The notes under the pieces are model-generated. The model ran no database searches and was not told the origin of the DNA. It saw only the letters and a program-made list of their open reading frames with translations. A stretch of 64,000 nt of DNA, taken from assembly GCA_946560065.1 (NCBI GenBank), contig CAMNUE010000006.1, forward strand, positions 1 to 64,000. The letters run 5' to 3'. The translations under genes and the position numbers were made by a program. This stretch comes from an uncultured bacterium (GTDB lineage: Bacteria > Bacillota_I > Bacilli_A > RF39 > UBA660). Positions 44,395-52,654 of this stretch are shown piece after piece (position 1 is the first letter of the stretch; every line of letters starts with the position of its first letter).

Positions 44395-45084
44395 TCAGTT
44401 CAATTTATTATGCCTAATAAATTCTCTTAAAAGTTTCGTAAGAGCCCTCTTCTCAATCCTTGAAACATAACTTCTACTAATTCCCATTTTTTTAGAAATA
44501 CTTTTCTGAGTTTCTTCATCTCTATCTTCCAATCCATATCTATTAATTATTATTTCTTTTTCTCTTTTAGTTAATACATCCATATACTTATAAAGTGCCT
44601 TTATATTATCCTTCAAATCTATTTCATCACAAAAATCAACATTTTCAGTTTTTAAAATATCTTGAATCGCAATCTCATTACCATCCTTATCAAAACCAAT
44701 TGATTCATTTATTGAAATATCTTTACTGTATTTATTTGATTTTCTAAAATACATCAAAATCTCATTTTCAATACATCTTGCACAATAAGTAGTAATTTTA
44801 GCATTCTTCTCTGGTGTAAATGTATCTATTCCTTTTATTAATCCAATTGTTCCAATACTTATTAAATCATCTGTATCTGAGTATTTACTATCAAACTTTT
44901 TTACTATATGAGCAACTAATCTTAAATTATGTTCAATTAATTTATTACGACTTGAAAGATCTCCTTCCATTTTTTTCCTTATACATTTATCTTCCTCTTC
45001 ACTACTTAATGGTTCTAAGAAAACATCATTAGAGTAACTACCAGTAAAACAAAATAAATTCTTTATAATATCAAATAAAAACAT
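44395..45084 (-). CDS. sigK: Sporulation sigma factor SigK-type
   Basis: This 229-residue sigma-70 family factor has region 2 NKLIEHNLRLVAHIVKKF, DDLISIGTIGLIKGI and TYCARCIENEILMYFR, and region 4 LTKREKEIIINRYGL and ISKKMGISRSYVSRIEKRAL. These match SigK (late mother-cell factor) closely, including the N-terminal LEPLSSEEE just after a short hydrophobic leader (MFLFDIIKNLFCFTG) that recalls the pro-sequence of SigK. SigE is the nearest alternative. The coding sequence is undivided, with no skin-element split. AGGAGG lies 5 bases before ATG 45084. It is last in a run of same-strand genes: vanZ, flippase and three coiled-coil genes. Confidence 0.88.
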   Translation of the reverse strand: MFLFDIIKNLFCFTGSYSNDVFLEPLSSEEEDKCIRKKMEGDLSSRNKLIEHNLRLVAHIVKKFDSKYSDTDDLISIGTIGLIKGIDTFTPEKNAKITTYCARCIENEILMYFRKSNKYSKDISINESIGFDKDGNEIAIQDILKTENVDFCDEIDLKDNIKALYKYMDVLTKREKEIIINRYGLEDRDEETQKSISKKMGISRSYVSRIEKRALTKLLREFIRHNKLN

Positions 45085-45124
45085 ATAATCCTCCTATTTG
45101 AATCATATGTCGAAAAAAGTAATT

Positions 45125-45571
45125 TTATTTTCTCTTTGTAAAATTTTCTTCTATTAACTGACCAGCTTCAACTCTTCCTTCAATAGAAGAAATCCTCTCA
45201 CCACACCAAGAATCCATCCCACATAAATCTTTATATTGCTCTCTTAATTTATATTCCTCTAACAATAAGTCTTCTAAATCAATAGAATGAAAATATCCAT
45301 TTAAAATTACTTCTCTAAATTTTAAATCTAAGCTTAAAAGTAATTTCTTAAGAGTATCATTTTCTCTATCTCTTTTTAATTCTCTATTTTCATAATCCAT
45401 TAATAAATATTGATAAAAAGTATTTATATCTCTTTTTCTAGTATTACGTTCTAACCTTATATCATTTAATCTTTTTGCATCTTGTAATTTTTTCATCTTG
45501 ACCATCAATCTAATTTTATCTTTTTCTAAGTTACCTATTTTATCTTTTCTAATTTCTCTATATTCAACCAT
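45125..45571 (-). CDS. Coiled-coil protein upstream of sigK, unknown
   Basis: This 148-residue, highly charged, helical protein has no membrane segment. A long basic coiled coil (about residues 5-75) is followed by a second helical part with two Cys (DLCGMDSWCGERI) and a C-terminal acidic stretch. I do not recognise it. It is the third of three small genes in tight succession (12 bases after the previous one, GGAAGG upstream) and precedes sigK by 40 bases. Confidence 0.65.
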   Translation of the reverse strand: MVEYREIRKDKIGNLEKDKIRLMVKMKKLQDAKRLNDIRLERNTRKRDINTFYQYLLMDYENRELKRDRENDTLKKLLLSLDLKFREVILNGYFHSIDLEDLLLEEYKLREQYKDLCGMDSWCGERISSIEGRVEAGQLIEENFTKRK

Positions 45572-45584
45572 TTAAATAACCTTC

Positions 45585-45992
45585 CTATTTTTTACAATAA
45601 ACTTTCTCTTCTGTCCCTTCATTAATTTCTCTAAGCATTGCCTTACTAAGTCCATTCATTTTCTCTTCTAAATTATACATATCCATTTCTAATTTCTCAA
45701 CATCAATCTTATTAAGTTTTTTCTCTTCTCGAATACGTACAATATTATATTTAATGGTATTAATTAAAGCATAGAAAGTAATTATAATTAGTGTAGTAGA
45801 CATTTTAGCCCCATCATCAGTAAAAGCTGAAATCACCATCCAAGCAATAGCAAATACTAAAGAATTTTCTATTGCTCTTTTTCTCTCATTTTTAATCATC
45901 TCATCATAAGAATCTAAAAAACTTTTATCTAGTTTTAATTCTGAAATTGTCATTTCTTCTTTGGTTAATTCTTTTAAAAACAGCTCTCTCAT
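45585..45992 (-). CDS. Coiled coil-membrane hairpin-coiled coil protein, unknown
   Basis: In this 135-residue protein a charged N-terminal helix leads into two adjacent hydrophobic helices (NSLVFAIAWMVISAFT and STTLIIITFYALINTI) with a short loop (DDGAKM), then a second charged coiled coil. Both coils would face the cytoplasm. The next gene upstream shares this plan. Function unknown. AGTAGGTGA lies upstream of ATG 45992. Confidence 0.65.
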   Translation of the reverse strand: MRELFLKELTKEEMTISELKLDKSFLDSYDEMIKNERKRAIENSLVFAIAWMVISAFTDDGAKMSTTLIIITFYALINTIKYNIVRIREEKKLNKIDVEKLEMDMYNLEEKMNGLSKAMLREINEGTEEKVYCKK

Positions 45993-46018
45993 ACTATCAC
46001 CTACTAAAACAAATTAAA

Positions 46019-46462
46019 TTAATCATAAAATGAATTTTCTTCATTTCTTTTTTTAGTTAACACTTTAGCATCAATAGAATCAATCATAGCCATTTGCGCA
46101 TGAATACCTTTTTCTTTTTCACAAACATTATAATAATTCATTGCTAACTGATCTAAATCTATTTTTTCTAGATTATTCTCAATTATTCCTTTTCCTATAA
46201 GTTCCACTATCAAATAACTCAAACCTAAAGCTGTTGCTTCAAAAGCCGCAAACTCTAACGCACTATACTCTGCAAAATGCTCTAAATTAGCTAAAACATA
46301 AAATAAATTACCACAAATAATAGAACCCACACTTCCAACGTTACTATCAGAATAACTATCAGGATTTAATTTTTTAAATTTCTTCTGCATTTGTTTTTTT
46401 TGATGTTCATAAACAGACAACATCTGTTCACAATATTCATATTCATCTTCACGTCTACTCAT
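46019..46462 (-). CDS. Coiled coil-membrane hairpin-coiled coil protein, unknown
   Basis: In this 147-residue protein, charged helices flank a hydrophobic centre (VGSIICGNLFYVLANL and FEATALGLSYLIVELIGKGII), giving the same membrane-hairpin plan as its neighbour, though the sequences are not obviously homologous. It follows the flippase gene by 16 bases. Not recognised. Confidence 0.65.
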   Translation of the reverse strand: MSRREDEYEYCEQMLSVYEHQKKQMQKKFKKLNPDSYSDSNVGSVGSIICGNLFYVLANLEHFAEYSALEFAAFEATALGLSYLIVELIGKGIIENNLEKIDLDQLAMNYYNVCEKEKGIHAQMAMIDSIDAKVLTKKRNEENSFYD

Positions 46463-46479
46463 TTCTTTTCCTCTTTTCC

Positions 46480-47892
46480 TTATCTACTTCTTTTTAATTT
46501 TCTTAAAATTGTTTTCATGCTAGCAAGTAAAAACTCTTTATTAAGTAAAAATGCATAGCAACAAACAACGAGTAGACTTATTATATCAAGAATTAAATTA
46601 TTTTGGTAGTATAAAATAATCGCAAAAGTAAAAATCAAAATTGTTTTTAAAATCAAACCTTTTTCTATTTTTATATTTATATATTTCTTTAAATCAATAT
46701 GTCTGTAAACCATCATTACAAAATAAGATATCGCTGTTGATATACTAGCGGCATATAAACCTATTTTCTTAATAAATAAAACATTAATTACAATATTAAT
46801 TATCGCCCCAATTATTGCCGTAGTTGCAACTTGCTTAGATAATTTCTTTGCTAAATAAACCTGACTATATAAACATATTACAACATTAAATACAGTTCCA
46901 AGTACTAAAATTGGAATATATTGATAAGCCCCCTCATATTTAGAATCTATTAGTATTGGAAATACAAAAGGCATACAAGCAATCATCCCAACACCCAGTG
47001 CTGTAAATAATTTAATTACTGTATTAGTAATATCCGAAAAGAATTCATCTCTATCTTCTGCATTTATATGCAAAGCTGCTGACTCACTCCAACTTAAATT
47101 AAATATTCCAGTCAAACTAGAAATAATCGTTGGAAATTTATTACTAATTGCATATAAACCATTAGCTCCAGCTCCAATTACCCAAGAAATTATACTTCTA
47201 TCACTAACATTAACTATCCACCAACTAATACCATTAGGTATTAAAGGTATAGAATATTTATACATATCCTTAAGTAATTTAAAATCTACCATCTCCATAT
47301 TTATTTTTGAATATAATTTTAATTTAAAAAATAAATATAATGAACAAATTCCATTTGCAAGAGCCATTGATATAATCATACCTTCCGCTCCCATATGAAC
47401 AAAGCAAATTAAAAAGATATTTGACAGTACTGTTGTAAGTCCTGTTAAAATACAACTAATTGAATAATCCAGTGTTTTACCAAAACCTCTTGCTACTTGT
47501 AATAAATTTCCCGATAAAACACAAACAATAATATCTATTAAAATTAACCATCTAAATGGAATATTAATAAAACAACTAATAATTATATAGAGCAATGAAA
47601 ATATTCCTAAACTAACTCCTAATACAAAAAAATTATTACTAATAAGTTTCTTTGTGTTTTTATTACTTCCTCTCGCATCAACCAAATATCTAAAGATACT
47701 CATCTCTAACTCTAAAGTAATTATTGGTACCAATAAAGTAACATAAGTTTGAATTAAATCTACTACTCCATATTCGCTAGTATTCAAATACGATGTATAT
47801 AGAGGTAATAGAAAAAAAGAAATAAGTTGTGTACAAACTCTTCCAAAAAATATAATAATTGTATTCTTTGCTAGTTGTGTTTTTTTACTCAT
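46480..47892 (-). CDS. Wzx-type lipid-linked oligosaccharide flippase (MOP superfamily)
   Basis: This 470-residue protein with about 14 membrane helices begins LAKNTIIIFFGRVCTQLISFFLLPLYT, the N-terminal signature of polysaccharide flippases, with YSIPLIPNGISWWIVN in the second half as usual. It would carry undecaprenyl-linked sugars across the membrane. No polysaccharide polymerase or sugar-nucleotide genes are adjacent. AAGGAGG precedes the ATG and the start overlaps the vanZ end by 8 bases. Confidence 0.88.
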   Translation of the reverse strand: MSKKTQLAKNTIIIFFGRVCTQLISFFLLPLYTSYLNTSEYGVVDLIQTYVTLLVPIITLELEMSIFRYLVDARGSNKNTKKLISNNFFVLGVSLGIFSLLYIIISCFINIPFRWLILIDIIVCVLSGNLLQVARGFGKTLDYSISCILTGLTTVLSNIFLICFVHMGAEGMIISMALANGICSLYLFFKLKLYSKINMEMVDFKLLKDMYKYSIPLIPNGISWWIVNVSDRSIISWVIGAGANGLYAISNKFPTIISSLTGIFNLSWSESAALHINAEDRDEFFSDITNTVIKLFTALGVGMIACMPFVFPILIDSKYEGAYQYIPILVLGTVFNVVICLYSQVYLAKKLSKQVATTAIIGAIINIVINVLFIKKIGLYAASISTAISYFVMMVYRHIDLKKYINIKIEKGLILKTILIFTFAIILYYQNNLILDIISLLVVCCYAFLLNKEFLLASMKTILRKLKRSR

Positions 47893-48346
47893 AAAGCTTC
47901 CTCCTTATTTTATAATACAATGTATAAAGTAAGCACCCTGAAAGTGCCCCAACAGAATCCAGTAAAACATCTAAAAATTCTCCACTCCTACCAGGTACAA
48001 ACAATTGATGTACTTCATCACTACATGCATATAAAAAAGTTAAAAATACTGAAAGTAAAACAGCCCTATAATCTACTACTCTAAATTCTCTTATAAAACT
48101 AAGTATTAATAATCCTAAAATTAGATAAATAGTAAAATGTGCACTCTTCCTAACCAAAACAACATATTTATCTATATATTTATTTCTTTCATTTTCTTTT
48201 AATTTTCTACCAGTAAATATTTCACTAATCTTTACAATTAAACCATCACTTTTACTAGATGATTCCTCCGAATTATCAGTTGAAAAACTAAATATCAATA
48301 ACATACATAAAACTATTAATATAAATTTAATCATCCCTCTTAGCAT
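47885..48346 (-). CDS. VanZ-family membrane protein
   Basis: This 153-residue protein with four membrane helices carries the VanZ pattern: FSFSTDNSEESSSKS after the first helix, VRKSAHFTIYLILGLL, and YACSDEVHQLFVPGRSGEFLDVLLDSVGA spread over the third and fourth. VanZ confers low teicoplanin resistance in enterococci, but chromosomal homologues are common and mostly uncharacterised. AGGTGA lies before ATG 48346. It is co-translated with the flippase. Confidence 0.88.
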   Translation of the reverse strand: MLRGMIKFILIVLCMLLIFSFSTDNSEESSSKSDGLIVKISEIFTGRKLKENERNKYIDKYVVLVRKSAHFTIYLILGLLILSFIREFRVVDYRAVLLSVFLTFLYACSDEVHQLFVPGRSGEFLDVLLDSVGALSGCLLYTLYYKIRRKLYE

Positions 48347-48383
48347 TAAATCACCTTAATTAAATATACCATACTAATTAGTT

Positions 48384-49424
48384 TTAGGCATTAACTTTTT
48401 GCTTATTTCTTTCCAAATTAACACATATATTACTATCTACAATCAAGTTAAATATCTCTAAGCATGATTCAATTTCCTTAGTACTTATTTCTTTTCCAAA
48501 GCCCATTTTAGCATAAGAAGCTTCTTTTATTTTTCCTAAGCAAGCTAACATAATTGTAAAATCCTCTATCTTATCAGAATCCACTCCTATACACTCATCA
48601 AGTTGATTAATAAAATCTCGACAAAATACCTTTATTGCCAATTTCTTTAGAACTAAATCAAAAGAATCATCGCCTTTACAATTTAAAAAATCTAAGCACT
48701 TAGCAAACTTAACAACTACTTCTTGAAATTCTTCATAAAAATTAAAATTAGAATGAATTCTTATCCCAGGTAACACATCATTATCAACTATTGGTTTAAC
48801 TTTTTCTCTTTTTCTTCCAAGTAATCTATAAGTAACCTCCTCAGCACAGTCTTGAACAACTGCCTCTTCTAATAAGAAAAGACCATCTAAAAGATATTTT
48901 CGATTATTTAAATTAAGATCTTTCAAAATCTTTTTATTATCTTTAAATTTATATAATTTGCATGCAAAGTCCCATGCATCTTCTTCCCAAGAACCACAAA
49001 TAATATGCCCAAGCTCATGTGAAAAAATCATTTGATTAATCGCAAAATCTTCCATTCCATGAATTTTCTTTTTACTTTTAGAATTTATACTTATTTCACC
49101 ATTATAAGTAACTGCTTCTACATTCTTATCTTTTGGATCAAATATTCTTATTACTTTTATTGAACTTAAAGCTTCTAAAACATTATTAAAATTCTTTTTA
49201 TTAACTATTCCTAACTTTATTAACGAAACATAATAAAATTCAAAATCTCTAAAAAATTCATTGAAATATAATAAATCATTTCTCATATCTTCACTAGTTT
49301 TATCACACTCATCCACAGCACCATCAATATATTCATTTAAAGACCTAGTGTATAATTTATCTAAAGATATGGAAAAATTAGGAAACATCTCTTCAGTCCA
49401 AAAATTATACCGACACGTATACAT
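48384..49424 (-). CDS. Putative zinc metallopeptidase-like protein (HELGH)
   Basis: A zincin motif, HELGH, sits at residues 136-140 inside MIFSHELGHIICG, with acidic residues six to seven positions later (WEED) as candidates for the third ligand. There is no signal peptide or membrane helix, so it would work in the cytoplasm or be exported another way. The 346 residues otherwise match no family I can name; the C-terminal half is helical. The ATG at 49424 has a strong GGGGGGA 4 bases upstream. It follows the YkgJ-type gene by 27 bases. Confidence 0.6.
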   Translation of the reverse strand: MYTCRYNFWTEEMFPNFSISLDKLYTRSLNEYIDGAVDECDKTSEDMRNDLLYFNEFFRDFEFYYVSLIKLGIVNKKNFNNVLEALSSIKVIRIFDPKDKNVEAVTYNGEISINSKSKKKIHGMEDFAINQMIFSHELGHIICGSWEEDAWDFACKLYKFKDNKKILKDLNLNNRKYLLDGLFLLEEAVVQDCAEEVTYRLLGRKREKVKPIVDNDVLPGIRIHSNFNFYEEFQEVVVKFAKCLDFLNCKGDDSFDLVLKKLAIKVFCRDFINQLDECIGVDSDKIEDFTIMLACLGKIKEASYAKMGFGKEISTKEIESCLEIFNLIVDSNICVNLERNKQKVNA

Positions 49425-49451
49425 GAAAATCCCCCCAAATTTATTAATAAA

Positions 49452-50096
49452 TTATTTTACAAGTAATTTTCTAGAAGCCTTATATCTCTTTAAAGCATTA
49501 TTATACTCATCAGGATATGCCAAGACTAGCTGTAATATCATACTCTTAACATCTGCAATTTCAACCTCAGCTACTCCGTCATAATTTTCAGCTAAAACAT
49601 CGTAAAATAATTGTTCTACATCTTCTCTAAATTTCGCTTCCACACTCATTCCTGTAAATCTCTTTACTAAGCGACTAAGTGGTTTTTGATATCTTTCCCA
49701 CTCCATAATCAACTTTTCAGGATTTTCTCTAGGATAACAATCTTTCCCACCCTCAACAGGAACAAAATTAATTCCACCAGTTGGCCTTTCTTCATATGAG
49801 TAAGAACAACCATCAGAACGCAACATACTACAAGTTGTTTTCATAGAAAGTAAATCAACTATTTCTCTATTCATATTTCTAGCTCTCAAATATAAAAAGG
49901 GAGTTGCCATAGTTTTATCCTTTATTTTATCAATTATTACTGCTGAAACAATTGAGATATTCCCCTCTTCTAATTTGTTATATAAATCATTAATATTCAA
50001 TGAATTAAAATCATGTGGAACATAATCACAACCACTTTTCTTGCAACATCTGCCACCACAATTTTTACAAACATCTTTATTTTCAATTTTATCCAT
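49452..50096 (-). CDS. YkgJ-family cysteine cluster protein
   Basis: Cys10, Cys13, Cys17, Cys18 and Cys23 (CKNCGGRCCKKSGC) match the CxxCxxxCC start of the YkgJ zinc/iron-chelating family, and later Cys (TTCSMLRSDGCSY, KDCYPRE) complete the set. The chemistry is unknown for most members. 214 residues, longer than the minimal domain by a helical C-terminus. It is likely co-transcribed with the HELGH protein downstream. A TATAAT lies at 50122-50127. Confidence 0.8.
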   Translation of the reverse strand: MDKIENKDVCKNCGGRCCKKSGCDYVPHDFNSLNINDLYNKLEEGNISIVSAVIIDKIKDKTMATPFLYLRARNMNREIVDLLSMKTTCSMLRSDGCSYSYEERPTGGINFVPVEGGKDCYPRENPEKLIMEWERYQKPLSRLVKRFTGMSVEAKFREDVEQLFYDVLAENYDGVAEVEIADVKSMILQLVLAYPDEYNNALKRYKASRKLLVK

Positions 50097-50135
50097 ACTT
50101 CACCTCAAAAACGTAGGACCTATTATATCACATAA

Positions 50136-50163
50136 ATAAAAAAAAAGCCACTAATTTGTAGCT
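50136..50163 (-). terminator. Terminator of murE
   Basis: AGCTAC/GTGGCT stem with one G-U pair and a 6-base loop on the minus strand, followed by nine U residues. The murE stop lies in the loop and stem. Confidence 0.85.
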
Positions 50164-51599
50164 TCTTCTTTAATCTTTCTAGCAGCAACTGCATTGTACG
50201 CTTCTTCCAAGTCATTAAAATAAATTGTTTCTGTCTTTAGCTTTTGATAAGTTTCATTTCCCTTACCTAGTATTAACACCATATCTTTATCTTTTGCCAT
50301 ATTAACAGCTTTATTAATTGCTTCACGTCTATCCAAAACAATTTCATAATTATTATGAGTTTCTTTTAACTCTTTAATTATATCTTCGCATATAGCTGCT
50401 GGATCCTCACTACGTGGATCTTCATAAGTAAATATTGCATAACTTGCATTTTCTACCACCACATTTCCCACCAATGGTCTTTTTAAATAGTCTCTCTCTC
50501 CTGCTTGCCCAATTACCACAATACTCCTATTAATATCTAATGTATGAACAAAATTTAATAATTTAGAAATTCCGTTAGGTGTATGAGCATAATCAACCAT
50601 CACATAATATGGTGTATCTGTCTTTAATAGCTCAAGTCTACCACTGATTTTAATGTTTTTAATTCTCTCAAGAATCACATCCAAATCAAAGCCAGTTGCT
50701 AAAGCACAAAGTAAGCCACAAGCCAAATTATAAACATTAAAGTCTCCCATTAAAGGACTATCTATCTTTATTTCTTTACCCTTATATTTATAAGTGATGT
50801 CTGTATGATTTGGATGAATCTTATAATCAACTATTTGCAAATCACAATCTTCACTACTACCATAAGTCAACACTTTAGCATTACAAGCTTCTCTAACTTT
50901 TTCATAGTATTTATCATCTTTATTTAAAATAGAAAAACCATCTTTCTTAGTTTGCTTAAAAAGCATTAATTTAGATTCTAAATAATTCTCAAAACTACCA
51001 TGAATATTTAAATGCTCAGAAGTGATATTTGTATGCGCACTAATATCAAATTCAAATGATTGCATTCTACCTCTATAGAATGCCTCACTAGAAGTCTCAA
51101 TTGCTGCATACTTACATCCATAACCTACAAACTCATCTAAGTAAGAATATAAATAATGTACATCTGGAGTTGTATTCGGATTATCCCCAGTAAATTTTGC
51201 ACAACTTCTTCCGTTAGTTCCAACATACCCACATAAATCACTACCAATTAATGTTTGAATAATTGTCGCAACACTCGTCTTACCATCAGTTCCAGTAATA
51301 CCAATCATTTTTAAAGTTTTATCTGGATAATCATAAAATTTTTGACACAAATAAGGTAATTCTCTATTTGTATTAGAAACCTTTATTATTGGAACATTCT
51401 TTTTCCCAACATCACGACTAACCACAATAGCACTTGCTCCATGTTCAATCGCATCATCAATAAAATCATGTCTATCTGCTGTAACTCCCATAGTACAAAC
51501 AAACAAATCTCCCTCTTCTACTTCTTTAGAGTTAATTTTAATTGCTTTTATTAAGATATCCTCTTCTACTTCAGGATATAATTCATTTAATTTCTTCAT
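50151..51599 (-). CDS. murE: UDP-MurNAc-tripeptide ligase MurE
   Basis: MurE adds the third amino acid to UDP-MurNAc-L-Ala-D-Glu. The three Mur-ligase domains are present: the N-terminal UDP-binding domain, the ATPase with GITGTDGKTS and NTTPD, and the C-terminal domain after DYAHTPNG. The amino-acid-selecting motif reads EDPRSEDP: the Arg is shared with meso-DAP enzymes (DNPR) but the first residues are not, so DAP versus lysine is not certain. ATG 51599 with AGGTGG is preferred to 51617, which includes that site. 482 residues, normal length. It stands alone, outside any dcw cluster. Confidence 0.95.
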   Translation of the reverse strand: MKKLNELYPEVEEDILIKAIKINSKEVEEGDLFVCTMGVTADRHDFIDDAIEHGASAIVVSRDVGKKNVPIIKVSNTNRELPYLCQKFYDYPDKTLKMIGITGTDGKTSVATIIQTLIGSDLCGYVGTNGRSCAKFTGDNPNTTPDVHYLYSYLDEFVGYGCKYAAIETSSEAFYRGRMQSFEFDISAHTNITSEHLNIHGSFENYLESKLMLFKQTKKDGFSILNKDDKYYEKVREACNAKVLTYGSSEDCDLQIVDYKIHPNHTDITYKYKGKEIKIDSPLMGDFNVYNLACGLLCALATGFDLDVILERIKNIKISGRLELLKTDTPYYVMVDYAHTPNGISKLLNFVHTLDINRSIVVIGQAGERDYLKRPLVGNVVVENASYAIFTYEDPRSEDPAAICEDIIKELKETHNNYEIVLDRREAINKAVNMAKDKDMVLILGKGNETYQKLKTETIYFNDLEEAYNAVAARKIKEEATN

Positions 51600-51655
51600 A
51601 TTACCACCTAATGTCATTATACAGTAAATTATTTATTAATTAAAGCCTTTTTTTC

Positions 51656-51684
51656 TTGATATAAAAGATAATTTACGTTAAAAT
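51656..51684 (+). promoter_or_regulatory. Promoter of the arginase gene
   Basis: TTGATA (51656-51661), 17 bases, TAAAAT (51679-51684), ending 16 bases before the start codon. Confidence 0.65.
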
Positions 51685-51700
51685 TGATTATGGTGATAAT

Positions 51701-52606
51701 ATGAGAACAATGATATTCGGAGCTGGTAGTGACCTAGGTGTTAATATCGATGGTGCTAATTTAGGACCAGTTCAATTAATGAATGATTTAAAAGCTTTTT
51801 ATAAAGGTGAAAGTATGATGTTTCAAAAAGATGAAACAATTATTAAAAGTAGAAACCTTTCAGATCGTCGAAAAAATGAATATGAGATTGAAAAGTTCAA
51901 TTCAAACTTATATAAGAATATAGTTGATAAAATTAAAGAAGAATATTTTCCTATTCTTATTGGAGGTGATCACTCAGTTGCAATAGCTTCTGCCCTAGCA
52001 TCTGCAAAAGTAAACATTGATGTTGGTATGATTTGGATAGATGCTCACACTGACTATAACACCTTCGAAACAACAGTAACTGGAAACATCCATGGTCTTC
52101 CTCTAGCAGCCATTAATGGTTATAAAAATAGTGAGCTTAGATATTATCATAAAGGAAAAGTTATTCAGCCATCAAAAACTGTTATTATTGGCGCAAGAAG
52201 CATTGATGAAGCAGAAAAAGACAATGTCAGATATTCTGGTGTTACAGTCTTCACAACCGAAGACATTAAAGAAAAAGGAATTGAAGCTATTATGGATGAA
52301 GCATTTAAGATTGCTGGTTACAAAACAAAAGGAGTTCATATAAGTTTCGACTTAGATGTTATAGACCCAGATATTGCTCCAGGTGTATCTATTCCTGAAT
52401 TTGATGGTATCTCAGAAGAAGAAGCAATGGCCATTAATGAGTATATTATTAAGCATATTAATGATGTATTGTCTTATGATTTAGTAGAATTTAATCCACT
52501 AAGAGATTTAAATCGAAAAACAGAACAAATTGCTTTAAATCTTTTAGCTCAAATAATTAGAGCTGCTGAAAACAAAAAGAAATTTGAACAAAAAACTTAT
52601 TATTAA
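51701..52606 (+). CDS. Arginase-family ureohydrolase
   Basis: This manganese enzyme has all its metal ligands in view: GGDHS (88-92), DAHTD (114-118) and SFDLDVIDPD (215-224). GNIHGLPLA after the second motif and VEFNPLRDLNRKT near the end fit arginase (arginine to ornithine and urea) rather than agmatinase, and 301 residues is the usual arginase length. The ribosome site is weak (GGTGAT). It is a single-gene plus-strand unit between murE and the glycosyltransferases. No ornithine or urea genes are nearby. Confidence 0.88.
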   Translation: MRTMIFGAGSDLGVNIDGANLGPVQLMNDLKAFYKGESMMFQKDETIIKSRNLSDRRKNEYEIEKFNSNLYKNIVDKIKEEYFPILIGGDHSVAIASALASAKVNIDVGMIWIDAHTDYNTFETTVTGNIHGLPLAAINGYKNSELRYYHKGKVIQPSKTVIIGARSIDEAEKDNVRYSGVTVFTTEDIKEKGIEAIMDEAFKIAGYKTKGVHISFDLDVIDPDIAPGVSIPEFDGISEEEAMAINEYIIKHINDVLSYDLVEFNPLRDLNRKTEQIALNLLAQIIRAAENKKKFEQKTYY

Positions 52607-52611
52607 AAAAT

Positions 52612-52638
52612 AAAAGAAAAGCCAAAAACTTTTCTTTT
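52612..52638. terminator. Bidirectional terminator between arginase and the GT-C gene
   Basis: A 10-bp stem AAAAGAAAAG/CTTTTCTTTT with a 7-base loop lies between the stop codons of two convergent genes; T-runs are present in both directions. Confidence 0.75.
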
Positions 52639-52654
52639 TCTATTAACCAAATAT

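Noticed and set aside
45085..45124. SigE-type promoter before sigK
   Set aside because: A CATATGAT sequence near the expected -10 is only a partial match and no convincing -35 lies at the right distance.
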